A stretch of 59,198 bases of DNA from Pseudomonadales bacterium (GTDB taxonomy: Bacteria; Pseudomonadota; Gammaproteobacteria; Pseudomonadales; Pseudohongiellaceae): assembly GCA_022763285.1 (NCBI GenBank), contig JALEHB010000157.1, positions 1 through 59,198 on the forward strand, written 5' to 3'. This document shows, piece by piece, positions 1 to 9,194 of this stretch. The notes under the pieces were generated by a model, which had not been told where the DNA came from, searched no databases, and was given only the letters and a program-made list of their open reading frames with translations. Within the stretch, counting starts at the first letter, position 1. Every line of letters starts with the position of its first letter. The position numbers and the translations under genes were made by a program.

Positions 1-1202
1 GCTGGTCACCCATGATTCGTGAAGTGGTGATGACCAAGCGCATGCCGCCGGGCCAGATTGACAACAAGGTGGGCCACAGGATGGCCAATGAAATGAATCT
101 GGCCGATGATGAGATCCAGAAGCTGGTTCGCTGGGTTAATGCCGGTGCCCCCATGGACGATGGAGCCGATCCCCTGGCGCAACTGACCTGGCCCGATACC
201 AAGTGGCAACTGGCTGCAGAGCTGGGCGAGCCGGACCTGGTGGTAAAAATCCCGCCGCAAGCCATTCCTGCCACTGGCGTGGTGGACTACATGGATATTC
301 CAATTGACCTGGGCCTGGAAGAAGACCGCTGGGTTCGCGCCAGCGAGGTGGCGCCGGACAAGGTGGAAGTGCTGCACCATATCATCACCACCGTGGTTCC
401 CCCGGGCGGCGCGGCCGATCCGCAAACTGCGTTTATGGAAGCCATCAACAGCCTGCCTGAAGAGAGGGCTGCGGCGATTCGCGCGCAGATGTTTGCCGCC
501 ATCGCCGCCGGTGAGCAACCGGATCTGGACCGCATTTTCCGTGAGAACCCGGACATCGATGTCGGCTTTATTCTCGGTGGCGGCGATGCCGACCAGGCCT
601 CCATCGCCGGCTATGCCCCGGGCAACAGCTTTACCATCAATCCCGAAGGTGTGGGCGGTATTCTCAAGGCCGGCTCACAACTGAGCCTGCAGATGCACTA
701 CACCACCTCTGGCAAGGAAGTCACTGATGCCACCGAAATCGGCATTTATTTCTATCCCGAAGGCTATGTGCCGGAAGAGCGCATGTCCGGTGGTGTGGGC
801 AATGCTTTCACCATCGCTATTCCGCCCAATGCCAAGGACCATGAAATGGAGCTGGTGACCTATGTGCCCAATGAGGCAGAGATTCACTCCCTGATGCCCC
901 ATATGCATTTCCGCGGCAAGCGCATGGCCTTTACTGCCCGCTACCCCGATGGCAGCGAAGAGTTGTTATTGTCAGTGCCCGCCTATTCCTTCAATTGGCA
1001 ACTGTCACATGAACTGGCAGAGCCTGTGAAGGTTCCCGCCGGCACACAGATTGTGGCCACCGGCGCTTTCGACAATTCCGGCCAGAACCCCTATAACCCC
1101 GATCCATCCATAGAAGTGAACTGGGGTGAGCAGAGTTGGGAAGAAATGTTCATGGGCTTCTACACCTGGAAGGAAGTGAACCAGGGTGGTGGCGAAGACT
1201 AG
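1..1202 (+). CDS. Heme/copper type II monooxygenase-like protein, 5' truncated
   Basis: The reading frame is open from the window edge, so the start and any upstream cytochrome c CxxCH motif lie outside. The first visible residues (IREVVMTKRMPPGQ, then LADDEIQKLVRWVNAGAP) match the C-terminal half of a cytochrome c-like domain in which the Met of RMPP would be the distal heme ligand. The rest resembles the copper type II ascorbate-dependent monooxygenase fold (PHM/DBH family), with candidate copper-binding histidines in VLHHIITT, LQMHYTTSG and MPHMHFRGK. Proteins of this fused type are usually exported and of unknown substrate. It ends with a clear terminator and has no operon partner downstream. 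Domain identity is fairly secure; the enzymatic activity is inference. Confidence 0.75.
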   Translation, partial: WSPMIREVVMTKRMPPGQIDNKVGHRMANEMNLADDEIQKLVRWVNAGAPMDDGADPLAQLTWPDTKWQLAAELGEPDLVVKIPPQAIPATGVVDYMDIPIDLGLEEDRWVRASEVAPDKVEVLHHIITTVVPPGGAADPQTAFMEAINSLPEERAAAIRAQMFAAIAAGEQPDLDRIFRENPDIDVGFILGGGDADQASIAGYAPGNSFTINPEGVGGILKAGSQLSLQMHYTTSGKEVTDATEIGIYFYPEGYVPEERMSGGVGNAFTIAIPPNAKDHEMELVTYVPNEAEIHSLMPHMHFRGKRMAFTARYPDGSEELLLSVPAYSFNWQLSHELAEPVKVPAGTQIVATGAFDNSGQNPYNPDPSIEVNWGEQSWEEMFMGFYTWKEVNQGGGED

Positions 1203-1221
1203 GCAGGATTGCTGCCAGACG

Positions 1222-1249
1222 AAAAGGCGAGCCTCGGCTCGCCTTTTTT
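1222..1249 (+). terminator. Rho-independent terminator of the monooxygenase-like gene
   Basis: Twelve-base arms (1222-1233 and 1236-1247) form a hairpin whose GC-rich core is GGCGAGCC/GGCTCGCC, followed by a T run. It lies 20 bp after the stop codon at 1202. The A-rich left arm means it could also work on the other strand. Confidence 0.85.
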
Positions 1250-1358
1250 GTGCCTGCCGCCTTCATCAGGAATCTTGCCCGGGATTTCTGCAACTGCGGT
1301 TTTCACTGTGTTAAGCTCATTCCGGTTTTCCATTCATTGCTTTGCTCCAGGTTGATTT

Positions 1359-3158
1359 ATGCGTCTATCAATTGCAGTTCTTTTGGGTTTATTACTGGCT
1401 AATTGTTCCGAACCTGCGGATACCGCTGCTGTCCCGGACAACACCGCACCGGCTGTTGTACAGACGGCGGTGGAAAACGCTGTCGACAATATTGTGGTTG
1501 AGAATACTGTTGCCACCGGCGACTGGGATCTCGGGTTCATGGCAGCGGTGGCCAATCCCTATGCCACCGACGCCGCGGCAACAATGCTGGCCCGGGGCGG
1601 GCATGCCGTGGATGCCGCTATTGCGGCCCACGCCGTACTGGGCCTGGTAGAGCCGGAAAGCTCCGGTCTTGGTGGTGGCGGCTTCATGGTCTTGTATGAG
1701 GCCGAAAGCGGCGAGGTCCGCTTCCTGGATGGTCGGGAAACTGCGCCCATGGCAGCCAGTATCGACATGTTCATGAATGACGGCGAGCCCATGCCCTATC
1801 TGCAAGCCTGGCAAAGCGGGCGGGCGGTGGGTGTACCTGGCGCCGTGGCCCTGTATAAACTGGCCCATGAGCGATACGGCCAACTGGACTGGGCTGAAAT
1901 CTTCCAGCCCGCCATCAATCTGGCCCGGGAAGGATTTCTGGTTACCGAGAAGATGGCCAATTACCTGCCCGGCATTGCCAATATTGCCAGACTCGATGAA
2001 AACCCCGGCAGTGCTGAGTATTTCTATCCCAATGGAGAGCCTCTGCAGGCCGGCGATCTGTTGCGCAATCCCGAATATGCCGAAACCCTGCAGGCCATTG
2101 TTGAACAGGGCCCGGACGCGTTTTACACCGGCGAAATTGCCGAAGCCATTGTGGCATCAGCCCAGGCCGAGCCCAACCCTGGCAGTCTCACCATGGAAGA
2201 CATGGCCGCCTATGAGGCCATAGAACGACCGGCAGTTTGTGGTCCCTGGCGAGAGCTGACAATCTGTTCCGCAACCCCGCCTTCTTCCGGCGCCATGCAA
2301 ATCATGGTAGCCAATCTTTATGACCATTTGTTGCCGGAAAATGCCAGCCAGGAACAACAGGTACAGGCTTTCGTCGATGCCCAGCGTCTGGCCTATGCAG
2401 ATCGTGACTATTACTTCGGTGACCCGGACCGGGTCGATGTACCAGTCGAACAATTACTGGATCCGACCTATATTGAGTCCCGGGCCAGCAACCCGGTGGC
2501 GCCGGATGCGATGCCAGAGCATGGTGATCCGGGCATGGTGCTGGGCGAGGCAGCGGCGGCGGTATTCGCGCCGGACAGCACCCGGGAACCTGCGGGCACG
2601 ACCCACTATTCCATTGTCGACAGCTATGGCAATGCCGTTTCCGTTACCATGACAGTGGAGTCGGTATTCGGCAGTAACCGCTGGGCGGCAGGTTTTCTGT
2701 TAAACAATGAGATGACGGATTTCTCCCGTGACTATGACCCGGCACTACCGGAAGCAGCCAATGCTGTACGACCCGGTGCCCGGCCCCGTTCCTCCATGTC
2801 TCCGTCCATTCTGCTGGATGCTGATGGTGAATTGTATATGGTTACTGGCTCCCCGGGAGGCAATTCCATTCCCGCCTACACCGCCAAGACCATTCTTGCC
2901 ACCGAGGACTGGGGCCTCAGTGTGCAGGAAGCCGTGGACTTCCCCAATATCATTGCCCGCGGCCAGACGGTCCGCGTCGAGACCGGTCGCGAGCCAGGCC
3001 AGGCGCTGGCAGATTACCTCAATGAAGCGGGCTATGATGTACAGGAAAGCGAAGGGGAAAATTCCGGCCTGCACGTCATTCGCGTGCACCCGGATCATCT
3101 GGAGGGGGCGGCTGACCCACGCCGGGAAGGCACGGTCATGACCACCGCCCCCTTATAG
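1359..3158 (+). CDS. ggt: Gamma-glutamyltransferase, exported
   Basis: A 599-residue member of the gamma-glutamyltranspeptidase family, which cleaves gamma-glutamyl bonds of glutathione and related peptides in the periplasm after autoprocessing into two subunits. The catalytic N-terminal nucleophile is visible as Thr414 in GTTHYSIVD, followed by the small-subunit landmarks LLNNEMTDFS and, near 490, TGSPGGN. The large-subunit start shows the typical AANPYAT and GLVEPESSGLGGGGF segments. The N terminus is a signal peptide with a possible lipobox (LLLANC, Cys16); Asn at -1 is unusual, so lipidation is uncertain. It stands alone between a terminator and a convergent gene. Confidence 0.93.
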   Translation: MRLSIAVLLGLLLANCSEPADTAAVPDNTAPAVVQTAVENAVDNIVVENTVATGDWDLGFMAAVANPYATDAAATMLARGGHAVDAAIAAHAVLGLVEPESSGLGGGGFMVLYEAESGEVRFLDGRETAPMAASIDMFMNDGEPMPYLQAWQSGRAVGVPGAVALYKLAHERYGQLDWAEIFQPAINLAREGFLVTEKMANYLPGIANIARLDENPGSAEYFYPNGEPLQAGDLLRNPEYAETLQAIVEQGPDAFYTGEIAEAIVASAQAEPNPGSLTMEDMAAYEAIERPAVCGPWRELTICSATPPSSGAMQIMVANLYDHLLPENASQEQQVQAFVDAQRLAYADRDYYFGDPDRVDVPVEQLLDPTYIESRASNPVAPDAMPEHGDPGMVLGEAAAAVFAPDSTREPAGTTHYSIVDSYGNAVSVTMTVESVFGSNRWAAGFLLNNEMTDFSRDYDPALPEAANAVRPGARPRSSMSPSILLDADGELYMVTGSPGGNSIPAYTAKTILATEDWGLSVQEAVDFPNIIARGQTVRVETGREPGQALADYLNEAGYDVQESEGENSGLHVIRVHPDHLEGAADPRREGTVMTTAPL

Positions 3159-3186
3159 GAAAAGCGGCCTGGAAAAAAACTATTAC

Positions 3187-3762
3187 CTACTGACCGGGTT
3201 GTCTTGGAGTCCAGTCACAACCCGGGCAGTTGGGATCGATGTTATTCTGTGCCAGCACCTCGAAGATGAAATCACGCCACACTTCATTAGGCTGCCAGAC
3301 CGTATTCATATCGGCCTTGGCTTCGGCCACTGGCACATCTTCATAGATCACCCGGTAGAGGAAGCTGAAGGCAGTCGCCCGGGCATTCACCTGGCAATGC
3401 AAAAGTGTCTTCTTGCCGGTGTTGCGCTGCATGGAATCGGCGAAGGCGTAGAATTCGCTGGGTAGAGGATTGGAGAAATCCACCGGCACCTGCATGTATT
3501 CCATGCCCAGCCCCTTGACGATCTGGTCTTCGTCCGGGAGTGCGTTGGTGTTATTGGTAAAAGCGATATACACCACCCGCTCGAATCCCTGGTCGCGAAT
3601 CAATTCGAACTGCTCGCGGGTCGGTTGGCCGGCGCTGGCGAAGGTCTCGCTGTATTGCCGGAAATTGGTGATCTCCGCCAGCTCAGAGGCGGGTTCTTCC
3701 AGCGCCAGACTCAATTGCGGCAGTAGCGTCAGTGCCAACAGGTATCTACAGATTGCTTTCAT
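3187..3762 (-). CDS. Exported cysteine-dependent phosphatase (DUF442/PTP-like)
   Basis: A 191-residue protein with a signal peptide (hydrophobic residues 7-20, LSLA cleavage). The P-loop is LLHCQVNARA, with Cys123 and Arg128. The CX4R spacing is that of the bacterial PTP-like/DUF442 family (the domain found in beta-lactamase hydrolase-like proteins) rather than the CX5R of classical tyrosine phosphatases. AGQPTREQFELIRDQGFERVVYI near 44-66 is also typical of that family. The C terminus has a CPGC pair that could form a disulfide. The substrate is unknown. It is convergent with ggt, 28 bp away. Confidence 0.75.
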   Translation of the reverse strand: MKAICRYLLALTLLPQLSLALEEPASELAEITNFRQYSETFASAGQPTREQFELIRDQGFERVVYIAFTNNTNALPDEDQIVKGLGMEYMQVPVDFSNPLPSEFYAFADSMQRNTGKKTLLHCQVNARATAFSFLYRVIYEDVPVAEAKADMNTVWQPNEVWRDFIFEVLAQNNIDPNCPGCDWTPRQPGQ

Positions 3763-3902
3763 AATTACTCCGTTTCCCGGTGTGTCCGGTTGATCATTCG
3801 CCAGACGCCCATCATAACCTGAAACATCCGCCTGAATCCCGACTACGCCGCGACCCTTCGTCGCAGTTCAATGGCACAGGTCGCAAGTACTGATATCCGC
3901 AA

Positions 3903-4541
3903 TCAGTTGTTGAGCAAGTCCAGCAGTGTCGGCATGCTGTCGATGATGGCCTCCGGCTGCTGGCGGGCCAGCCGTTCCGGTGAGTGGGCGCCATAACTCA
4001 CCGCAATCCTGCGCATACCGAGGCGGGCAGCCATCTCCATGTCGAATTCGGTATCACCCACCATGACGGCCTCGTGAAGACCGCAGTTCATCTCTGTCAG
4101 TAATTCTTCCAGCATCAGGGGGTTCGGCTTCGATGCAGTTTCATCGGCACAACGGCTGGCATGAAAATGTTGCTCCCAGCCAAGATTGCCCAGCACCCGG
4201 TTCAGTCCGCGGCGACTCTTGCCGGTTGCCACGGCTATCTGGTGGCCATCTGCTTTGAGTTGGTCGAGTGTCTCTTGCACACCCGGGAAGGTATCGCAGG
4301 GCTGCACATCCTTGACCACAAAATGGTGGGAATAACGGGCCCGCAATTCATCCAGAGGCGCCTGCTTCAGGCCCGGATACAATTCTTCCAGTGCTTCCTG
4401 CAGTCCCAGGCCAACAATGCCACGAATAGCCTGCTCTTCCCGGGGGTCGAGGCCGACATCTGCTGCTGCCAACTGCATGCACTGGGTGATTTTCGCCAGC
4501 GAATCCAGCAGGGTTCCATCCCAGTCAAAAATTACCAACAT
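3903..4541 (-). CDS. HAD-IA hydrolase, phosphoglycolate phosphatase-like
   Basis: A 212-residue haloacid dehalogenase superfamily phosphatase. Motif I is DWDGTLLDS at residues 6-14 (nucleophile Asp6), motif II is VATGKSRRG near 104, and motif IV is VMVGDTEFDMEMA near 162 with the two acidic Mg2+ ligands. The helical cap between 15 and 85 places it in subfamily IA with phosphoglycolate phosphatase Gph. Some relatives sit beside pseudouridine synthase genes, but no such gene is nearby here, so the exact substrate is open. No clear operon partner. Confidence 0.85.
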   Translation of the reverse strand: MLVIFDWDGTLLDSLAKITQCMQLAAADVGLDPREEQAIRGIVGLGLQEALEELYPGLKQAPLDELRARYSHHFVVKDVQPCDTFPGVQETLDQLKADGHQIAVATGKSRRGLNRVLGNLGWEQHFHASRCADETASKPNPLMLEELLTEMNCGLHEAVMVGDTEFDMEMAARLGMRRIAVSYGAHSPERLARQQPEAIIDSMPTLLDLLNN

Positions 4542-4654
4542 CGGCTGTGGTCAAATCACTTCGTCAGAACAAGAAAGCGATATTATGACTGCCCGGCTGC
4601 GAGCAGGCAAAAAAATCAGTCGCCCGCAGCATCTGCTGGCATCATTCGACCGAC

Positions 4655-6118
4655 TTAGCCGCCCCAGCGCAGAAAGTTCAGAAACTCGCGCCGCGTTTTC
4701 GGCCCGTAGGTGAGAAAACTGGGCTGGGGATTTTCCTGATAGGCCAGCTTCTCGGTGCTGACAAAATCGGTGGCGGTCAAGGCTCTGATTTCTGCCTCAT
4801 CAATGCCGTAGGGTACGGCGGCATTGAGTCCGAAGACCTTGCGCCGCAGTTCCGGGGTGATGGCCGGATAGCCGAATTCTTCCTGAAATTGCTCGGAAAT
4901 CTGGAAGGTTCTGAAGGCCTGAATCTGGTCCTGGGGTGATCCGTACCAGATGGAATCGGTGCCCCAGAGCACATTGTCTTCTCCGACATAGCGGAACAAC
5001 TTGCCCAGGGCATGGGCGGCATTGTCCGGATCACGCATGAGAAAGCGCCAGGTGCTTCCCAATTCTGCATAGACATTGGAATTGCGTGGCACTTCATTAT
5101 CCAGCAGAGACTGGATCAGGGTATCGATACCATCGTTGCCCGCGCCTTCTGCGAAGGCCTGCTCCTGATTCCCTGCCACGAAGCCAGAGTGGTAGATGAG
5201 AAAATTCATATCCGGGTAGTCGCGGGCCACTACGCCAATATCCGAACACTGACTGTGTTCATAGGATTGTGGCCCAAAAGGCAGACCCTTGTGGATACAG
5301 ATGTTCCTAACACCCAGACCTCGAGCCCTTTCAATCATGGCCCGTCCTACATCATCACTGAGGAAAAACCCGACGCCTCCGGGCCCGTACTGGGTATAGG
5401 TCTTGAAGGCGGAGATATTCCAGTTTTCCGCCAATTCATCCATGGCCTCCAGGTCGCCGTCCTGATTGGGATTAACCCGGCCGTGAATCATCAGGCGCTT
5501 GCTGCCCTCAAGCTCTGCCACGATCTGTCGTGTCTGGTCTGCATCTTCAATGGTCACCGGCTCGGTTTCCCGGGTTGAGGGCACAAAGGACAGCACCATG
5601 ATGTCGGTATCACTATCGAGAAACACGTCCTTGATAAATTCGCTCTGCCCCAGGCAACCCAGATAGCCGAGATTGCCACCGCTATTGGCCGCTTCGCAGG
5701 AGGCTTTTTCCATGCCGGCATAGGGCCGCGAATCCGGAGGAATCCGGCTCAGCCAGTCTCCTTCCGGGTTCACATAATGCCCCTGCACATCGAAGATGAA
5801 CTCACCCCCGCTCACCTGGGCATTGGCGGCTGCGGGGTCCAGAGCGGCCTCATCCATCACCTCAAAATAGCCACCGCGACGGTCATGGGCGGCATTGGCC
5901 TTGTTAAAGGCCAGCAGGGTACTGGCAGCACCGCAGCTTGAAATCAGAAATTGCCGACGGGATTGTGCGGTACGCCGGGCATGGGTGGTGGCCGCTTCCA
6001 GCGCCAGTTTATTGCCAAGCTCATTGGCAGGGGATACAGGGATTGGTTCGAATTCACCATTGGAGGTGCTATCGATCTTGATGGGCAGGCGAGTGCCGTC
6101 CTGGTCGAGTCGGTCCAT
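4655..6118 (-). CDS. Tat-exported amidohydrolase family protein
   Basis: A 487-residue TIM-barrel amidohydrolase (Amidohydrolase_2 type). I chose the ATG at 6118 because GGAGGA lies just upstream; an ATG further out at 6175 would add 19 residues without a comparable site. A Tat motif SRRQFL sits at about residues 53-58, followed by a hydrophobic stretch ending KANAA, so the region before the twin arginines is unusually long. The first metal motif reads DVQGHYV: Gln stands where the first His of HxH is usual. Later ligands look intact: the His in LIYHSG and the Asp in LWGTDSIWYG. The substrate is unknown; relatives include decarboxylases and lactonases. Confidence 0.8.
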   Translation of the reverse strand: MDRLDQDGTRLPIKIDSTSNGEFEPIPVSPANELGNKLALEAATTHARRTAQSRRQFLISSCGAASTLLAFNKANAAHDRRGGYFEVMDEAALDPAAANAQVSGGEFIFDVQGHYVNPEGDWLSRIPPDSRPYAGMEKASCEAANSGGNLGYLGCLGQSEFIKDVFLDSDTDIMVLSFVPSTRETEPVTIEDADQTRQIVAELEGSKRLMIHGRVNPNQDGDLEAMDELAENWNISAFKTYTQYGPGGVGFFLSDDVGRAMIERARGLGVRNICIHKGLPFGPQSYEHSQCSDIGVVARDYPDMNFLIYHSGFVAGNQEQAFAEGAGNDGIDTLIQSLLDNEVPRNSNVYAELGSTWRFLMRDPDNAAHALGKLFRYVGEDNVLWGTDSIWYGSPQDQIQAFRTFQISEQFQEEFGYPAITPELRRKVFGLNAAVPYGIDEAEIRALTATDFVSTEKLAYQENPQPSFLTYGPKTRREFLNFLRWGG

Positions 6119-6259
6119 GGTTTTTCCTCCTCGTTTTATTATTGTTCTGAGAGTTTGGCATGAATAATCGGTCAACCAAAAGGAAAATCGGGGTAGAAAT
6201 ACCGCTTTTTCAGGGCGGTGGAAGTAATCCGGCCTGCCAGAAAGCGCGTAATTCGGAGC

Positions 6260-6847
6260 ATGACCAAACTATTCAAGGCAAGCAAAGCACTTCTGCTATT
6301 GTCGGGCATTGTGCTAACGGCCTGTTCCACCGTGAGCGTGCAGGATTATGCCGGAGGCGAACCAGAGTTGGAAATGGAGCGCTTCTTCAATGGTGATCTG
6401 GTGGCCTATGGCGTGGTGAAGGACTGGCGTGGCCGGGTCATTCGACGCTTTCAGGCGGATATCGACGCCAGTTGGGAAGCGGGCATCGGCACCCTCGATG
6501 AAGATTTTCTGTTCGACGATGGTGAAACCGACCGCCGGGTCTGGACCCTCACCCCCGCCGGCGAAGGCAGCTACCGGGGCACTGCCGGTGATGTAGTTGG
6601 CGTCGGCGAGTTGCAAGTGGCAGGCAATGCCGTGTTTCTGGATTATGTCTTGCAGATACCCTACGGCAGCGGCAGCATCAATGTGCGCGTTGACGATCGC
6701 ATGTATCTGCTCACACCCGAGTTGCTGCTCAACGAATCAACACTGCGCAAGTTTGGTTTGAAGGTAGGAGAATTGCTGCTGGTGATTGCTCGGCGCGATG
6801 CCCTGCCGCCATCGGCAGAGGCCGCTAGTTTTTCTGGAAGTCAGTGA
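6260..6847 (+). CDS. DUF3833 family lipoprotein
   Basis: A 195-residue protein resembling the DUF3833 family of outer-membrane or periplasmic lipoproteins. From the ATG at 6260 the signal peptide is compact, with lipobox LTAC (Cys22). A GTG at 6218 is an alternative start that would add 14 basic residues. Family-like features are MERFFNGDLVAYGVVKDWRGR and the repeated DxxFxFDDGETDRRVW pattern, suggesting a lipocalin-like beta barrel. The function is not established. Its 3' end overlaps the convergent ACT-domain gene by 23 bp. Confidence 0.8.
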   Translation: MTKLFKASKALLLLSGIVLTACSTVSVQDYAGGEPELEMERFFNGDLVAYGVVKDWRGRVIRRFQADIDASWEAGIGTLDEDFLFDDGETDRRVWTLTPAGEGSYRGTAGDVVGVGELQVAGNAVFLDYVLQIPYGSGSINVRVDDRMYLLTPELLLNESTLRKFGLKVGELLLVIARRDALPPSAEAASFSGSQ

Positions 6848-7226
6848 GAAATTCAAGGGCCTGCTCTGCCCTCTCTTCAGGCACGAACACATGATCATGA
6901 TAAAACGCCGCCACCACATTGGCAGGTATGCCATTGGCGGCCAGTTTGTTGGCCACTGCAGCGGTGAAACCTACTGCATCCAGAGAACTGTGCACAGACA
7001 GGGTGATGCATCTGAACACGGAGGTATGCTTGATGCCATGGGTTTGTGCTATCTGTTTCTTGAGAATCAGGCTCATGCCCTCTTCCTCAAAATAGCAGGC
7101 CAGCGGACTCAGACGGTCCAGTTCGCTGAAGGGCGCGGATGGCACGGAACAGAAAACAAATTCCCCGGGCAACAACTTCGGTTGCAGCAAAGCCAGTAAC
7201 TTGTCCAGGTCTACTTCACCTGCCAT
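6825..7226 (-). CDS. ACT domain-containing protein (DUF2241/ACT_3 type)
   Basis: A 133-residue cytosolic protein. It has the two-part pattern of the ACT_3/DUF2241 family: an N-terminal DLDKLLALLQPKLLPGEFVF segment and a C-terminal half with LSVHSSLDAVGFTAAVA, then NVVAAFYHDHVFVP. ACT folds usually bind small ligands such as amino acids and regulate enzymes, but stand-alone members of this family have no defined partner. It starts at an ATG and overlaps the 3' end of the DUF3833 gene on the opposite strand. Confidence 0.85.
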   Translation of the reverse strand: MAGEVDLDKLLALLQPKLLPGEFVFCSVPSAPFSELDRLSPLACYFEEEGMSLILKKQIAQTHGIKHTSVFRCITLSVHSSLDAVGFTAAVANKLAANGIPANVVAAFYHDHVFVPEERAEQALEFLTDFQKN

Positions 7227-7280
7227 CGCACATTCCCCCGAATACTCAATCTTGAAGCTGTTATTGCAGGCTGGCGGCCG

Positions 7281-7508
7281 TCAAACAGTATTATTCACCC
7301 AGCCATCACGAAAATCGACCCGTTGCCAGCTTCCCCCTGGCATCTGGACAATATCTGGAGAAAAAATACCAGACTGATGGAAAACGGCCGGCTCAATCCT
7401 GAAGCTGTCCAGCCTTCGACTCAGCTCAGCTGCCCTTAGCCGAGCAATGCAGGCAGGGCAGCAGATTAAAGCACCATTGCCGCTGGCAAGGCAATGGACA
7501 ATCCGCAA
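7281..7508 (-). CDS. Doubtful small reading frame in a 320-bp intergenic stretch
   Basis: The stretch 7227-7546 holds no recognised gene. A 75-codon frame is open on the minus strand from a TTG at 7508, with a CCPAC cysteine cluster near residue 17 and GGSWQRVDFRDGW near the C terminus. I recognise no family, see no good ribosome binding site, and the start is non-canonical. It may be chance or a gene remnant. Confidence 0.2.
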   Translation of the reverse strand: MRIVHCLASGNGALICCPACIARLRAAELSRRLDSFRIEPAVFHQSGIFSPDIVQMPGGSWQRVDFRDGWVNNTV

Positions 7509-7546
7509 TCAATTGATTGCCATCAATAAAAGTGGCAATTGACTCT

Positions 7547-8146
7547 TCAGGCCAGGCTGATGACCTTCTGTGCAGCAGGACGCGCCGAAATTCGGTCAAT
7601 ATAGCTCACAAAGGCATCACGCTTTTCGAGCATATTGAATTGCACGCCCCAGAAAATTTGTGAGCCCAGATAAACATCGGCTGCGGTAAATTGCTCACCG
7701 CAAACCCACGGTCCTTTTGCTATCGCCAGCTCCAGGGCCTTGTACAGATCGTCGAAATTTCCAAAACCGAGAGTTCTGGATTGCTCCTGGGTGACTTCCC
7801 AGCCCATGGACTTGACTGTAACCGCTTGCTCCACCGGGCCAGCAGCGAAAAACAGCCAGCGGTAGAAGTCTGCCAGTGCCGGATCATCCGCAGCGGGAAT
7901 CAAGCCTTTCTCGGGAAAGGCGGCGGCGAGGTAGGTGCAAATGGCTGCCACTTCGGTGACTACTGCTCCTTTGTGCTGAAGCGCCGGCACCTTGCCCATG
8001 GGGTTGATCGCCAGATAGTCGGCTCGCTTCATTTGTTCGCCGTACTCGATCACCCGCATGTCGTAATCTTCACCCAACTCTTCCAGCATCCAATGCACAA
8101 TGGCGCCGCGTGACTGGGGATTGGTGTAGAAAATCAAATCTGCCAT
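7547..8146 (-). CDS. Glutathione S-transferase family protein
   Basis: A 199-residue cytosolic GST. The thioredoxin-like N-terminal domain shows NPQSRGAIVHWMLEELG, with a Ser/Arg pair at the usual activation position, then NPMGKVPAL, the cis-proline segment. The helical C-terminal domain ends with AKGPWVCGEQFTAADVYLG, the conserved N-capping box. A GGGAGA site precedes the ATG. It is one of three GST genes in the window (see 20793 and 56276), all of different subtypes. The substrate cannot be predicted. Confidence 0.9.
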   Translation of the reverse strand: MADLIFYTNPQSRGAIVHWMLEELGEDYDMRVIEYGEQMKRADYLAINPMGKVPALQHKGAVVTEVAAICTYLAAAFPEKGLIPAADDPALADFYRWLFFAAGPVEQAVTVKSMGWEVTQEQSRTLGFGNFDDLYKALELAIAKGPWVCGEQFTAADVYLGSQIFWGVQFNMLEKRDAFVSYIDRISARPAAQKVISLA

Positions 8147-8248
8147 GACTGTCTCCCTGGCTGTTTTCGTTAGAGCCGATTCTTTATGAAATCAATCGGA
8201 CTGCTGTTTGTTTGTGTGGCAGGCAGTATACACCTGCCGCGGATTTGC

Positions 8249-9073
8249 TTAAGCATCAATGTCCGAAGCAGGCAGAAACTGTTGGCAAAGCTGCCTCAGG
8301 GTCTCACTGTCAAACAGTTGCAAGCCCCTGGCTGCGAAGCGCTTTAAATCGGATTCATCCGGAAAGCTGTAATAAGCGCCGCCCTGCCCCTGGGCAACAG
8401 TAGACAGAGTCTCACCACGGGACAAACAATCCACCGCCTTGAGTATCTCTGCGCAACCATCTTCATAAAGTGCCAACACATGCCAAAGATAGGATCGTTC
8501 GTTGTCGATTGGCAGTTCAGTGGATGCAATCACCCGGCCGGTATCGATGCTGGCATCGTCAATTGTGTGCAAGGTAGTTCCGAGACTGGACTCACCGTTG
8601 AGCATGGCCCAGAAACTGGCCATCACGCCGCGGTATTGCGGCAATTTTCCGGAGTGCAGATTAATAACACCAAGCCGGGGAATTGCCAGCGCCGCTGCTT
8701 TGAGAATGACACCATAACGGATGCTGATGACAAGATCCGGAGCCTTGGCCCGCAATTGCTCCAGCTCTTCTGCTTCATTGAGCCGGTTCCACTGCCGCAG
8801 CGGCTGACCAGTCAGCCGGGCCAGTTCTTCGAAGGTTTTCAGCGCCGGGGCGGGGCGATCGGCCCTGGCCTGGGCCATCGGGAAAACCACGTCATTGAAA
8901 AAGTCCTGCTCCACAAACTTCAGGGCCCGCAGGGCAACAGGCAGCGCCCTGTTGCCACCAACCCGGGCAGACAGGGCCAGTTGAATATCATGCTTGTCAG
9001 ACAAGGCCGGCAGCAGGCGGTTGAGTGCCACACAGCTCGCCAGATCACGGTTACAGAGCAATACCAGTTTCAT
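8249..9073 (-). CDS. Formyltransferase family protein
   Basis: A 274-residue protein with the formyltransferase fold of methionyl-tRNA formyltransferase, GART and sugar N-formyltransferases. The catalytic triad is in place: Asn138 and His140 in INLHSGKLPQYRG, and the Asp of IDTG at about 177. I start it at the ATG at 9073, which gives the family-typical MKLVLLCNRDLAS; an upstream frame to 9163 looks like spurious extension. It lacks the long C-terminal tRNA-binding domain of Fmt, so an N-formyltransferase acting on an amino sugar or other small amine is more likely than Fmt. No sugar biosynthesis genes lie nearby. Confidence 0.8.
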   Translation of the reverse strand: MKLVLLCNRDLASCVALNRLLPALSDKHDIQLALSARVGGNRALPVALRALKFVEQDFFNDVVFPMAQARADRPAPALKTFEELARLTGQPLRQWNRLNEAEELEQLRAKAPDLVISIRYGVILKAAALAIPRLGVINLHSGKLPQYRGVMASFWAMLNGESSLGTTLHTIDDASIDTGRVIASTELPIDNERSYLWHVLALYEDGCAEILKAVDCLSRGETLSTVAQGQGGAYYSFPDESDLKRFAARGLQLFDSETLRQLCQQFLPASDIDA

Positions 9074-9194
9074 GGCGGCCAAGACTACCGGGGCTGGCCG
9101 CCAATGGGAACAGGCAGAGGCTTGGCGATTCTCCCCCGGGCGAGCTAGACTGTGGACATTCATCCATTTCTGCCAGCCCCATGGAGCCTGTTTG

